Assembly (NCBI RefSeq): GCF_932294415.1
Contig: NC_065536.1
Coordinates: forward strand, 58,951,854-59,015,853
Source of the DNA: Quercus robur
Lineage: Eukaryota; Streptophyta; Magnoliopsida; Fagales; Fagaceae
Length of the DNA stretch: 64,000 nt
Direction of reading: 5' to 3'
Shown: positions 37,430-45,867 of the stretch, piece after piece
Layout of the letters: every line of letters starts with the position of its first letter
Position numbering within the stretch: position 1 is the first letter of the stretch
Made by a program: the position numbers and the translations under genes
Notes under the pieces: generated by a model
Told to the model about the DNA's origin: nothing
The model's input: only the letters and a program-made list of their open reading frames with translations
The model's database searches: none

Positions 37430-38777
37430 AGAAACCCACGTTAAAAAGTTAAAACCCTACATTCCTTGCCATCCACCCTTTTTTTTGGGGGGCGGGGGGG
37501 GGGGGGGGTGTTGAGAAATGCTATATTTACAACATTTTCACAACATTATCTATAAAATAGGATAAATTAAAAAATATATATATTAGAAGAAAGTATTAAG
37601 AGATTTGAATTTCCTCCATAACTCCACATTTACACTTTTCTCTTCTTCTTTTTTTCTTTTTTCTTTTTTGATTGTCTGCAATTTTTTTTTTTTTTTTTTG
37701 GGTTATCTAATTCTTTTTTTTTTTTTAAACCCACGTCTAACTTCCCCTAAGTTGGTTGTTTTCTTTTTCTTTTTTTCTTTTTTTTTTTTATACTTACCTC
37801 TTTGTTTTTTTTATTATTCCTTTTTGATATTAGGTTCTCTTTTTTTTTATTCACATTTCCCTTACTCCTACTCCCTAATATGAGATCTCACGTTTTTTTT
37901 TTTTTTTCTAAATCAATTTTTTTATAACAATTTTTTTTTATAACAATTCTTCTTATTTTGAAATTGAAGGAAAAAAAAAAAAAACACTCATACTATAGAA
38001 CTATCGCTATAACTTTTCATCCATATCCCTTAAATTTAGACACTACTACTCTCCTGTTGGTTTTCAAATTGCTAACCATATCACCACAATTTGGTTGGAT
38101 CATTTTTCTAAATGAAAACTCCCACATCCATCAATCTCATATTTCTCTCCCTTTTCTGCTTATTCCTTACCCATTTGTTTTCGCACCCTCACATGCATTC
38201 TCCAACTTCAATTTCAATCCATGTGAGTCTTTATTTTTATTTATTTTTCTCTATTAAACTTTGGTCGATAATAGGTTCTGTTTTTTTTCCCCCTTTACGA
38301 ATCTTTTTTTGTTTTTGTTTTTTTGAACACATGAATCTTTTTTTTGATAATATGGTTGTAAATTTTGGGGGCAAAGGTAACACAGTGTTTGTGGTGAAGG
38401 ATTTTTTTTTTCTCTCTCTCATGTCAAATAAAATTTTGTCTAATTATTTTAATATTTTGCGGCATCATCCGGGCTTATGTAAAGGAAGCAATTGTGGAGT
38501 TCAATGTCATTGAATCAATGAAGCTTTATGATGTTGATTCAAATATAATTTTGTTTTCTTCAGATTGATGAATACTCCTGGACATCAAATCCTTTCATTC
38601 CAAAGGCATTACTAGGATTCACAAGGCTATGAGGAGCATTGAGAGAGAGAGAGAGAGAGAGTCCATTGGATAAGATAGAAGAAATTTCTTACCCATTGAT
38701 AATTTTTGTTTGATGAACTATGTCTGCAATTTGTTACTCATCTCTTTTATGATTCTTTTACATGTATAATTTTAATC

Positions 38778-38802
<25 letters not shown>
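37168..38802. other. T-rich intergenic DNA bordering the Tat element
   Basis: From about 37320 to 37970 the sequence is a series of T runs of 8 to 22 bases. It also contains a G run near 37485-37508. A (GA)n tract lies near 38641-38661 and a (TA)n tract at 38778-38802. An open frame at 38112-38513 begins with a signal-peptide-like stretch but shows no known domain. Confidence 0.5.
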
Positions 38803-38808
<6 letters not shown>

Positions 38809-39401
38809 GCACCGAGCTTCCAAAGCCCATACTGGCCTTGGGCCCAGACCCATCTAGGCCCCGGGCCCAAGCCCATACCGGCCTTGGGCGCAGGCCCAGC
38901 AGAAAGTCCCAATTACCTTATGCCCTTCTTGAAACTGCCTTAGAGCAAAAACAAGCTTTGGGTATTAAGTTCCCAGAGTTGACCGGTTAGTCTTTCCCGG
39001 TGGAGCGCATGAGACATGTCCGGGAAGGTCATGATATGCACGGGAACGTGAGTTGCCGAACATAATCGGTGAAAATGGAACCAAATTCCAAGATCATAAA
39101 TGTTGCACCGCCCTTTCACCTAAACAACCACTTTAACCAAATAATACTGGACCTTCAGTAGCACTAACGGTGACTGTAATCATGATCTTCCCACTAACCT
39201 TGGCTATAAATAGAAGAAAGTTGGGAGAAGAAGGGGTTCAGAAAAATTGAGAGAAAACAGTCAAGGAGAGGGTTCTAACTGAGTGTTACTTTGAGTCTCT
39301 CTGCCGAGAACGACCCATTGTAGGAAATACTTAAACCCACTACAAATAAATTGTGAGCCCAAGTGACCTAAGGTCCAGAAGTCTTACACTTGGTTCTTAC
39401 A
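38803..39401 (+). repeat. 5' LTR
   Basis: It begins TGTACAGCACCGAG and ends TTCTTACA. A TATAAATA box lies 402 bases in (39205-39212), so RNA should start near 39236. The first 90 bases have repeated GGGCCCA/GGCCTTGGG words. All 10 differences from the 3' LTR fall in the first 410 or so bases. Confidence 0.95.
39205..39212 (+). promoter_or_regulatory. TATA box of the 5' LTR
   Basis: TATAAATA sits in the context GGC-TATAAATA-GAAG. The 3' LTR has the same box at 49054-49061 at the identical offset, with GAC in place of GGC before it. Confidence 0.8.
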
Positions 39402-39403
39402 AT

Positions 39404-39423
39404 TGGCGCCCACCGTGGGGCTC
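39404..39423 (+). promoter_or_regulatory. Primer-binding site
   Basis: TGGCGCC, complementary to a tRNA 3' end (GGCGCCA), starts two bases after the 5' LTR and continues CACCGTGGGG. The first seven bases fit plant tRNA-Asp as I recall it, but the later bases fit poorly, so the primer tRNA is uncertain. Confidence 0.7.
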
Positions 39424-39464
39424 TCCTACAAAGCTGTGGTTTGAGTGAGACTCAAGCAAGGGAG

Positions 39465-41558
39465 ATGTCTGAGGAGCGTTCAGGAGGGCACGTTCCGAGC
39501 AATTCCGCAGGATCTTCTCGGGGATCAACGTGGAAGGAGAGAAGGCAGAAACGGCTGGAGGATAGGGAGCATCCAAGAGGAGAGGAAAGGTCCGGATTGG
39601 GAGAAGGATCGGCCCAGACACACCGGACGATTTCAAGTGTCTCAGCACATTGGCAACATGATGATAGAGACCGGGAGCTGGAGCGGTTACGCAGATTGGT
39701 AATGGACTTGGAGTTGGAAGCAAGGGGTCGGCGCCACGAAAGGAACCACAACCCCCAACCCAGGAGAAACCGTGGCGAGGAAGGTTCCAGCCGATCTATT
39801 ACACAACAACACCGAGACCGATCACGTTCTCAAGAGTCACATCGACACTCCCGGGAGACGCGTCGTAGACGGGACCGTTCCCGGTCGCATGGATATGATA
39901 ATCAGGGGTCAGAGTCGCCAGAGGAGCGGCGGCACCACAACGTCGCGATGGACGCAATGAGCAGGGCCTTGCGGATGGCAGCCCGGTCTCCATTCTCTGA
40001 TGAGATTGAACGGGCACCCATGCCGAGCAGATTCAAGCGCCCACCATTCAATTCCTATGAGGGGAGGACAGACCCCGTGGAGCATGTCAGTCATTACATC
40101 CACATGATGTCTTTGCATGCGCACAACGATGCATTGATGTGTAAAGTATTCCCCTCCAGCCTCGGCTCTACCGTACTGAGATGGTTCAATGGGTTGTGGA
40201 AAGGTTCTATACACAGCTTCGCCGAGCTGATTCAGGAGTTCGGTAGCAGGTTCGTAACATGCAGCCGAGTGCAACAATCGGTCGACGCGTTGCTTTCCAT
40301 GAAAATGAGGGTCGGGGAAACACTTCGGAGTTATGCCAGCCGATACTGGGAACTCTACAATGAGATTGGTGGGGGAAACGAGAAAATTGCGGCTAGCACC
40401 TTCAGGATGGGGCTCCCCGAGGATTCTGAACTGCGGGAGTCGCTGACAAGAAGACCCCCGGAGGATATGAGGCAACTGATGAGACGCATAGAGGAGTACA
40501 AACGCCTGGAGGATGACTGGCTGCAAAGCAGGGGGAAAGCTCCTTTTACGGGGAGATCTCGGCAAAGCATCCTGCCGCCAAAACCGAAAAGGGACTTCAG
40601 AATGCAGGAACCGGAGGTGCAGATCGAAGGGGTTAATGTGTTGTTTAAAGAGCCCGTGCACAAGATACTGGAACGGATAAGGAACGAGCCATTCTTCAGA
40701 TGGCCGAACAAAATGGGGGGCGACCCATCTCGGAGGAACCAAAGCCTATACTGCACCTATCACAGAGACAAGGGGCACACCACCGAGCAGTGTAGGGTAT
40801 TGAAAGATCATCTCGGGCAGTTGGTGAAGGCAGGGCACCTGAAAGAGTTTGTAGCAGATTCCACTGACCGGGAGACCGGGCAGGGCGCCCAACAGAAAAG
40901 GAATCCCCTTCCACCACCCCTGGGGGTAATCAACGTCATTCATGCCGTACCGAGAAGAGCAGCAGCGGCAAGAAGGGTAATGACAGTGGCTTGCGCGGAG
41001 GGAGAACCATCCAAGAAGCAAAAGAAAGATAGACGACTGGACATCTCGTTCGGAGAAGATGATTTGGAAGGAACCATCCAACCTCACGACGACGCTTTGG
41101 TGGTGACAGCCCGGATAGGCGGATTCTTGGTGAAGAGGGTGATGATTGATCAGGGTAGCGGGGCTGACGTTATGTACCCAGACCTCTTCGAAGGGCTTGG
41201 GTTAAAAACCCAGGATTTGGCGAAGTATGACATGCCATTGGTCTCGTTTGACGGGAGAGTTGTGATTCCCGAGGGGCAAATCTCTCTCCCAGTGGACATG
41301 GAGGGCAAGGAAGTTATAGTTACGTTCATAGTAGTCCGATCATTCGCACCTTACACCGCAATCCTGGGGAGGCCGTGGATTCACGCCATGGGGGCTGTTC
41401 CGTCCACTCTTCACGTGAAAGTAAAATTCCCTACTGAGCACGGAGTTGTAGAGGTAAGGGGGAATCAACAGGTGGCGAAGCAATGCCTCGTAGCCGCGGT
41501 CCGGTGGGAGAAGGAACAGCTTGGCCAAGCTGAGCACGCCGAGAAAGAGACTGCATAG
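39465..41558 (+). CDS. gag: Gag-protease polyprotein, ending at a UAG in readthrough context
   Basis: Start chosen at the first ATG after the primer-binding site; 697 residues. The N-terminal 200 residues are highly basic and rich in Arg-Ser and Arg-Asp-Arg words (RRRRDRSRSHG). A retrotransposon Gag domain follows (from SRFKRPPFNSYEGRTDPVEH through about YASRYWELYNEIGG). A zinc-knuckle-like C-x3-H-x3-GH-x4-C motif lies in YCTYHRDKGHTTEQC. The aspartic protease has the active-site motif MIDQGSGADVMYP (Asp562) and the later ILGRPWIHAMGA. The frame ends at UAG (41556-41558), followed by CAA-UUA. The next frame, pol, is in the same phase, so readthrough would give Gag-Pol. Without readthrough only Gag and protease are made. 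Confidence 0.93.
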   Translation: MSEERSGGHVPSNSAGSSRGSTWKERRQKRLEDREHPRGEERSGLGEGSAQTHRTISSVSAHWQHDDRDRELERLRRLVMDLELEARGRRHERNHNPQPRRNRGEEGSSRSITQQHRDRSRSQESHRHSRETRRRRDRSRSHGYDNQGSESPEERRHHNVAMDAMSRALRMAARSPFSDEIERAPMPSRFKRPPFNSYEGRTDPVEHVSHYIHMMSLHAHNDALMCKVFPSSLGSTVLRWFNGLWKGSIHSFAELIQEFGSRFVTCSRVQQSVDALLSMKMRVGETLRSYASRYWELYNEIGGGNEKIAASTFRMGLPEDSELRESLTRRPPEDMRQLMRRIEEYKRLEDDWLQSRGKAPFTGRSRQSILPPKPKRDFRMQEPEVQIEGVNVLFKEPVHKILERIRNEPFFRWPNKMGGDPSRRNQSLYCTYHRDKGHTTEQCRVLKDHLGQLVKAGHLKEFVADSTDRETGQGAQQKRNPLPPPLGVINVIHAVPRRAAAARRVMTVACAEGEPSKKQKKDRRLDISFGEDDLEGTIQPHDDALVVTARIGGFLVKRVMIDQGSGADVMYPDLFEGLGLKTQDLAKYDMPLVSFDGRVVIPEGQISLPVDMEGKEVIVTFIVVRSFAPYTAILGRPWIHAMGAVPSTLHVKVKFPTEHGVVEVRGNQQVAKQCLVAAVRWEKEQLGQAEHAEKETA

Positions 41559-41564
41559 CAATTA
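41556..41564 (+). promoter_or_regulatory. Probable stop-codon readthrough signal, UAG-CAA-UUA
   Basis: The stop is followed by CAA-UUA, the UAG-CAR-YYA context known from tobamovirus replicase readthrough. The frame continues open for 1091 codons through pol. A small CCCC/GGGG stem could form at 41571-41574 and 41583-41586, 12 bases downstream of the stop. Position and context together make directed readthrough more likely than an inactivating mutation. Confidence 0.75.
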
Positions 41565-44500
41565 CAGATACCCCGCGAAACTGGGGCGGACGTTGCCGAG
41601 GAGGTGCTGAAAGTAAGAATTCTCCCAGATAGTGACAAATACTTCCAGATAGGTACAAGCATGAATGACCGGGAAAGGGTAGGGATGTTGTTGTTCCTGT
41701 TGCAAAACATAGATGTCTTCGCGTGGAACCCGTATGAAGTGCCCGGCGTAGACCCCGAGTTCATTGTTCACAAACTCAATGTGGACCCATCGTTTCCCCC
41801 GAAAAAGCAGAAGCCGAGAAGAGCATCAAAGGAACACGTCAATGCAGTAAACCTGGAGGTCCGGCGACTGAAGGAAGCCAGGGTCATAAAAGAAATATTC
41901 TTCCCGAGATGGCTGGCAAACACTGTCGTAGTGAAGAAGAAGAGCGGTAAATGGAGAGTTTGTGTGGACTTCACCGATTTGAACAGAGCATGTCCCAAGG
42001 ATCCATTCCCGATGCCCAAGATTGATCAGCTAGTGGATGCCACGTACGGGCACCCGAGAATGAGCTTCCTGGACGCCTTCCAAGGCTACCACCAGATTGC
42101 CTTGGCGCCCGAGGACCGAGAGAAGACAGCATTTATATCCCCAAACGCAAACTATCACTACGAGGTCATGCCGTTTGGATTGAAGAATGCCGGGGCCACC
42201 TACCAGCGTATGATGACAAGGATGTTCCGAGAAAAAATTGGGTGCACGGTTGAAGTTTATATCGACGACATGGTGGTAAAAAGCAGAAAAGAGTCGCTAC
42301 ATACTGAAGACCTTCGAGGAGTATTCGAGGTACTACGACGACACAGGCTGCGCCTCAATGCCGAAAAGTGCACTTTCGGAGTGGGGGCTGGCAAGTTCCT
42401 GGGTTATCTGATCTCCACTCGGGGAATAGAGGCTAACCCCGACCAAATAGAGGCCGTCAATCGCCTCAAACCACCGAGTAATCCTAAGGAGGTGCAAGTG
42501 CTCACTGGGATGTTGGCCGCCTTGAACCGATTCATCTCCAAGTTTGCCGATCGCTGCCGGCCATTCTATCAACTTCTGAAGAAGTGGAAGGGGTTTCAAT
42601 GGGACGAGAACTGCGATGAAGCTTTTCGAGAACTAAAGGAATATTTGGCAAAGGCGCCAAGGTTGACGGCCCCGAAGCCCGGGGAGGATCTGTTTATGTA
42701 CCTTGCAGTCACCGATCATACAGTAAGTGCTGTGTTACTAAGGGACCGGGGAGTGCAAATGCCGGTGTATTACGTGAGCAAGACCTTGGTCGATGCCGAG
42801 ACAAGGTACCTGCCTCTTGAAAAGTTGGTTTTGGCCTTGGTGCATGCCACGAGGAAGTTACCACACTACTTCCAGGCACACACAGTGTTTGTCCTCACCG
42901 AATATCCATTGCAATCACTGTTGAAGAGATCCGACTTCACAGGACGGATTGCTAAATGGGGGACTCGGTTGGGATCATTTGACATAAGATACCGACCTAG
43001 AAGCTCGGTGAAGGGGCAAGTTCTCGCTGATTTCATCGCGGAGTTTACACCTAAGAATGAAGGCAAGGTAATCTGTAGTGCGGAGATTCGCCCGTGGAGG
43101 TTATTTGTGGACGGCGCATCAAATGCTATGGGGGCCGGGGCTGGTATTGTCATCATCACCCCTGAAGGTATGCGACTGGAACACTCCTTCAGATTGGGGT
43201 TCAAAGCCTCAAACAACGAAGCCGAATATGAAGCCCTGCTGGCCGGATTGAGGGCAGTATTGCATCTGGGCGCAAAGGACGTGGAAATCTACTCGGACTC
43301 TCGGTTGGTTGTTTATCAGATCACTGGGGACTTCGAGGCTCGGGATCCCCGAATGAAAGCTTATCTAAGTACGGCAAAACAAATTATCGGTCAGTTTGGA
43401 ACGGTAAAGATATCCCAGGTAGCCCGGTCACAAAACAAGCATGCTGACTCTCTTGCCACGTTAGCCTCATCTGCTACCGAGGACACGCCAAGGCTCATCA
43501 CGATAGAACTTATAAGGGAGCCAAGCATTTGTGTGAAGACTGCTCTCGACCAGGCCGGAGTAGAGGTTGCGCAGGTGGCGGTGGCCGGAGTATGCTGGAT
43601 GAACCCGATCATAGACTTTCTTGCCGAAGATAAAGTCCCAGAGGATGAGGCCGAGGCCAACAAGATTCGACGAATGGCTCCCAGGTACTGGTTGTCTTCG
43701 GACCGAAAGTTGTACAGAAGGTCCTTCGCGGGCCCTTACCTCTTGTGCCTGCATCCTGAAAGAGTCAAGGAGCTTCTAACCGAGCTGCATGAAGGAGTAT
43801 GCGGCGGGCATGCGGGGGGACGATCTTTAGCACACAGAGCAATGACGCAGGGGTTTTGGTGGCCACAGATGCAGAAGGACGCCGCCGAATACGTTCGGAG
43901 TTGCGAAAAATGTCAAAAGCACGCCCCAATGATCCATCAGCCGGCAGGACATCTAAATCCTGTCAGTAGCCCGTGGCCATTTGCACAATGGGGGCTTGAC
44001 ATCCTCGGGCCATTCCCCCGAGCAACGGGGAACCGCCGTTTTGTACTGGTGGCTGTGGATTACTTCACAAAGTGGGCTGAAGCTGAAGCCTTGGCCAATA
44101 TCCGGGATACTGACGTGAAGAAATTTGTGTGGAAAAACATAGTTACAAGGTTTGGAGTGCCGAATTCACTAGTGACAGACAACGGACTACAGTTCGACAG
44201 CAACGCTTTTCGGACCTTTTGCAGCGAGCTCGGCATCAAGAACAAGTATTCAACCCCGGCATACCCCCAGAGCAACGGCCAAGCTGAAGCAGTAAACAAG
44301 ACTATTTTGAACGGGCTCAAGAGAAGGTTGGATGGAGCGAAAGGAAGATGGGCAGAAGAACTACCCAGTGTTTTATGGGCCTACCGCACGACCCCCAGGA
44401 GATCCACGGGGGAAACCCCATTTTCTCTGGCATACGGAGCAGAAGCAGTGATACCAACCGAGGTGAGCTTATGCAGTGCACGGGTCGCGGGGTTTGACCC

Positions 44501-44834
44501 AGTACAGAACGCTGACCTTATGACAGAGCATTTGGATTGGATAGAAGAATGCAGGGAGGTCGCGACCGTACGTCTTGCCGAGTATCAGCAGAAGCTGGCG
44601 CAAAGGTACAACCGAAATGTAAAGACCAAGGAATTCAGTGCCGGGGAATTAGTGTTAAGAAGGGTAATGGGGAACATGTGGGACATGGCTGCAGGGAAGC
44701 TTGCTCAGAGTTGGGAGGGACCATACAGAGTCACAGCCGTCGCAGGTGCAGGGGCCTATTACTTGGAAGACCTGGACGAGAGGCCACTCCCCCGACCATG
44801 GAACGCCAACAACCTGAAGAAATTCTACGCGTAA
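41559..44834 (+). CDS. pol: Pol: reverse transcriptase, RNase H, second RNase H, integrase
   Basis: 1091 residues, counted from the codon after the UAG and in the same frame as gag; there is no ATG at the start, so it depends on readthrough. Reverse transcriptase: VCVDFTDLNRACPKDPFPMP, FGLKNAGATYQ and the catalytic YIDD (Tyr234). A standard RNase H region with KTLVDAETRYLPLEKLVLAL follows. A second, archaeal-type RNase H begins WRLFVDGASN (Asp518) with NNEAEYEALLAGL and YSDSRLVV. Integrase has an HHCC zinc region (HEGVCGGHAGG, CEKCQKHA) and the DD35E triad Asp814, Asp874, Glu910. The C-terminal SWEGPYRVTAV stretch resembles the chromodomain-less Tat ends. No break is seen. Confidence 0.96.
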   Translation, partial: QLQIPRETGADVAEEVLKVRILPDSDKYFQIGTSMNDRERVGMLLFLLQNIDVFAWNPYEVPGVDPEFIVHKLNVDPSFPPKKQKPRRASKEHVNAVNLEVRRLKEARVIKEIFFPRWLANTVVVKKKSGKWRVCVDFTDLNRACPKDPFPMPKIDQLVDATYGHPRMSFLDAFQGYHQIALAPEDREKTAFISPNANYHYEVMPFGLKNAGATYQRMMTRMFREKIGCTVEVYIDDMVVKSRKESLHTEDLRGVFEVLRRHRLRLNAEKCTFGVGAGKFLGYLISTRGIEANPDQIEAVNRLKPPSNPKEVQVLTGMLAALNRFISKFADRCRPFYQLLKKWKGFQWDENCDEAFRELKEYLAKAPRLTAPKPGEDLFMYLAVTDHTVSAVLLRDRGVQMPVYYVSKTLVDAETRYLPLEKLVLALVHATRKLPHYFQAHTVFVLTEYPLQSLLKRSDFTGRIAKWGTRLGSFDIRYRPRSSVKGQVLADFIAEFTPKNEGKVICSAEIRPWRLFVDGASNAMGAGAGIVIITPEGMRLEHSFRLGFKASNNEAEYEALLAGLRAVLHLGAKDVEIYSDSRLVVYQITGDFEARDPRMKAYLSTAKQIIGQFGTVKISQVARSQNKHADSLATLASSATEDTPRLITIELIREPSICVKTALDQAGVEVAQVAVAGVCWMNPIIDFLAEDKVPEDEAEANKIRRMAPRYWLSSDRKLYRRSFAGPYLLCLHPERVKELLTELHEGVCGGHAGGRSLAHRAMTQGFWWPQMQKDAAEYVRSCEKCQKHAPMIHQPAGHLNPVSSPWPFAQWGLDILGPFPRATGNRRFVLVAVDYFTKWAEAEALANIRDTDVKKFVWKNIVTRFGVPNSLVTDNGLQFDSNAFRTFCSELGIKNKYSTPAYPQSNGQAEAVNKTILNGLKRRLDGAKGRWAEELPSVLWAYRTTPRRSTGETPFSLAYGAEAVIPTEVSLCSARVAGFDPVQNADLMTEHLDWIEECREVATVRLAEYQQKLAQRYNRNVKTKEFSAGELVLRRVMGNMWDMAAGKLAQSWEGPYRVTAVAGAGAYYLEDLDERPLPRPWNANNLKKFYA

Positions 44835-44940
44835 CCATCGATGTAAGCCAAAACTTGTATTCTATTAAGATTAAGAGCATGATGAACTTTGTTGTCTGTG
44901 CTGTTTTTGACCCTGTAACCACACACCAAGAGAATCACCA

Positions 44941-45423
44941 ATAAATCCTAAGGACAGAAACCTGACCCTCGGCTCGATCAATATCGCCAAGCAGGTGAAA
45001 ACCTTACGAATAAATCCTAAGGACGGAAACCTGACCCTCGGCTCGATCAATATCGCCGAGCAAGTGAAAACCTTACGAATAAATCCTAAGGACAGAAACC
45101 TGACCCTCGGCTCGATCAATATCGCCGAGCAGGTGAAAACCTTACGAATAAATCCTAAGGACAGAAACCTGACCCTCGGCTCGATCAATATCGCCGAGCA
45201 GGTGAAAACCTTACGAATAAATCCTAAGGACAGAAACCTGATCCTCGGCTCGATCAATATCGCCGAGCAGGTGAAAGCCTTACGAATAAATCCTAAGGAC
45301 AGAAACTTGACCCTCGGCTCGATCAATATCGCCGAGCAGGTGAAAACCTTACGAATAAATCCTAAGGATAAGAACCTGACCCTCGGCTCGATCAATATCG
45401 CCGAGCATGTGAAAACCTTACAA
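44941..45423 (+). repeat. Tandem array of seven 69-bp units
   Basis: Units start at 44941, 45010, 45079, 45148, 45217, 45286 and 45355; a degenerate part follows. Each 69-bp unit contains CTCGGC...GCCGAG, an inverted pair closing a 12-base loop; six of seven units keep it intact, the first has GCCAAG. Because 69 is divisible by three, open frames run through the array on both strands (23-residue repeats), but they have no start or domain of note. The array lies 106 bases after the pol stop. Confidence 0.95.
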
Positions 45424-45675
45424 TCAAATCTATAAGGACGAAAACACAATTCTCGGTTAAACCAAAACCTAATAAAAACCTAACCCTTTTTGCAAAAACT
45501 AAGTCCAATAGCGCTCTTGAATTACCCACAGCACCGCACAACAGGTTTTCGGGGGTACCATTCTATTAAGCGGCCATAGCACTAGTATAATTCAAGCAAA
45601 ACACAAACAGAGATGATTTCATTCAACAAATTGAAACGGAAAAAGAAAACGGACTATTAATTAAAGAGGTAAAAG

Positions 45676-45840
45676 CAATTGTTCAGTCACCACATCCCGG
45701 TGACATGGGCAAATAAAACCAATAAGTAAAGACAATTGTTCAGTCACCACATCCCGGTGACATGGGCAAATAAAACCAATAAGTAAAGACAATTATTCAA
45801 TCACCACATCCCGGTGACGTAGGCAAATAAAACTAAAATA
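45676..45840 (+). repeat. Tandem array of three 57-bp units
   Basis: CAATTGTTCAGTCACC recurs at 45676, 45733 and, with changes, 45790. Every unit keeps TCACC-ACATCCC-GGTGA, a 5-bp inverted pair with a 7-base loop. This second array lies immediately downstream of the stop codon of the antisense gene. Confidence 0.9.
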
Positions 45841-45867
45841 AAAATAAACTAACAAGTAAAGGTAAAA

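Noticed and set aside
37605..37883. 92-codon Phe/Leu-rich frame
   Set aside because: It is a by-product of long T runs.
38112..38513. 133-codon frame with a signal-peptide-like start
   Set aside because: After residue 35 the translation is T-rich low-complexity sequence without a domain. A GTGAGT donor after ISIH leads only to a short exon ending quickly in a stop. I could not support a gene.
39390..39464. An upstream extension of the gag frame starting inside the 5' LTR
   Set aside because: The first codon there is TTG, in the LTR. The first ATG after the primer-binding site is at 39465 and starts the natural protein.
40355..40756. Minus-strand frames of 133 and 277 codons across gag
   Set aside because: They are antisense shadows of the GC-richer gag coding sequence and have no domain match or promoter.
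41604..41606. A separate start codon for pol
   Set aside because: The codon is GTG and the frame is open from just after the UAG at 41556, so readthrough explains pol expression better.
44537..44944. 135-codon plus-strand frame overlapping the pol end
   Set aside because: It lies in another frame within the integrase C-terminal coding region and has no domain; it is a shadow.
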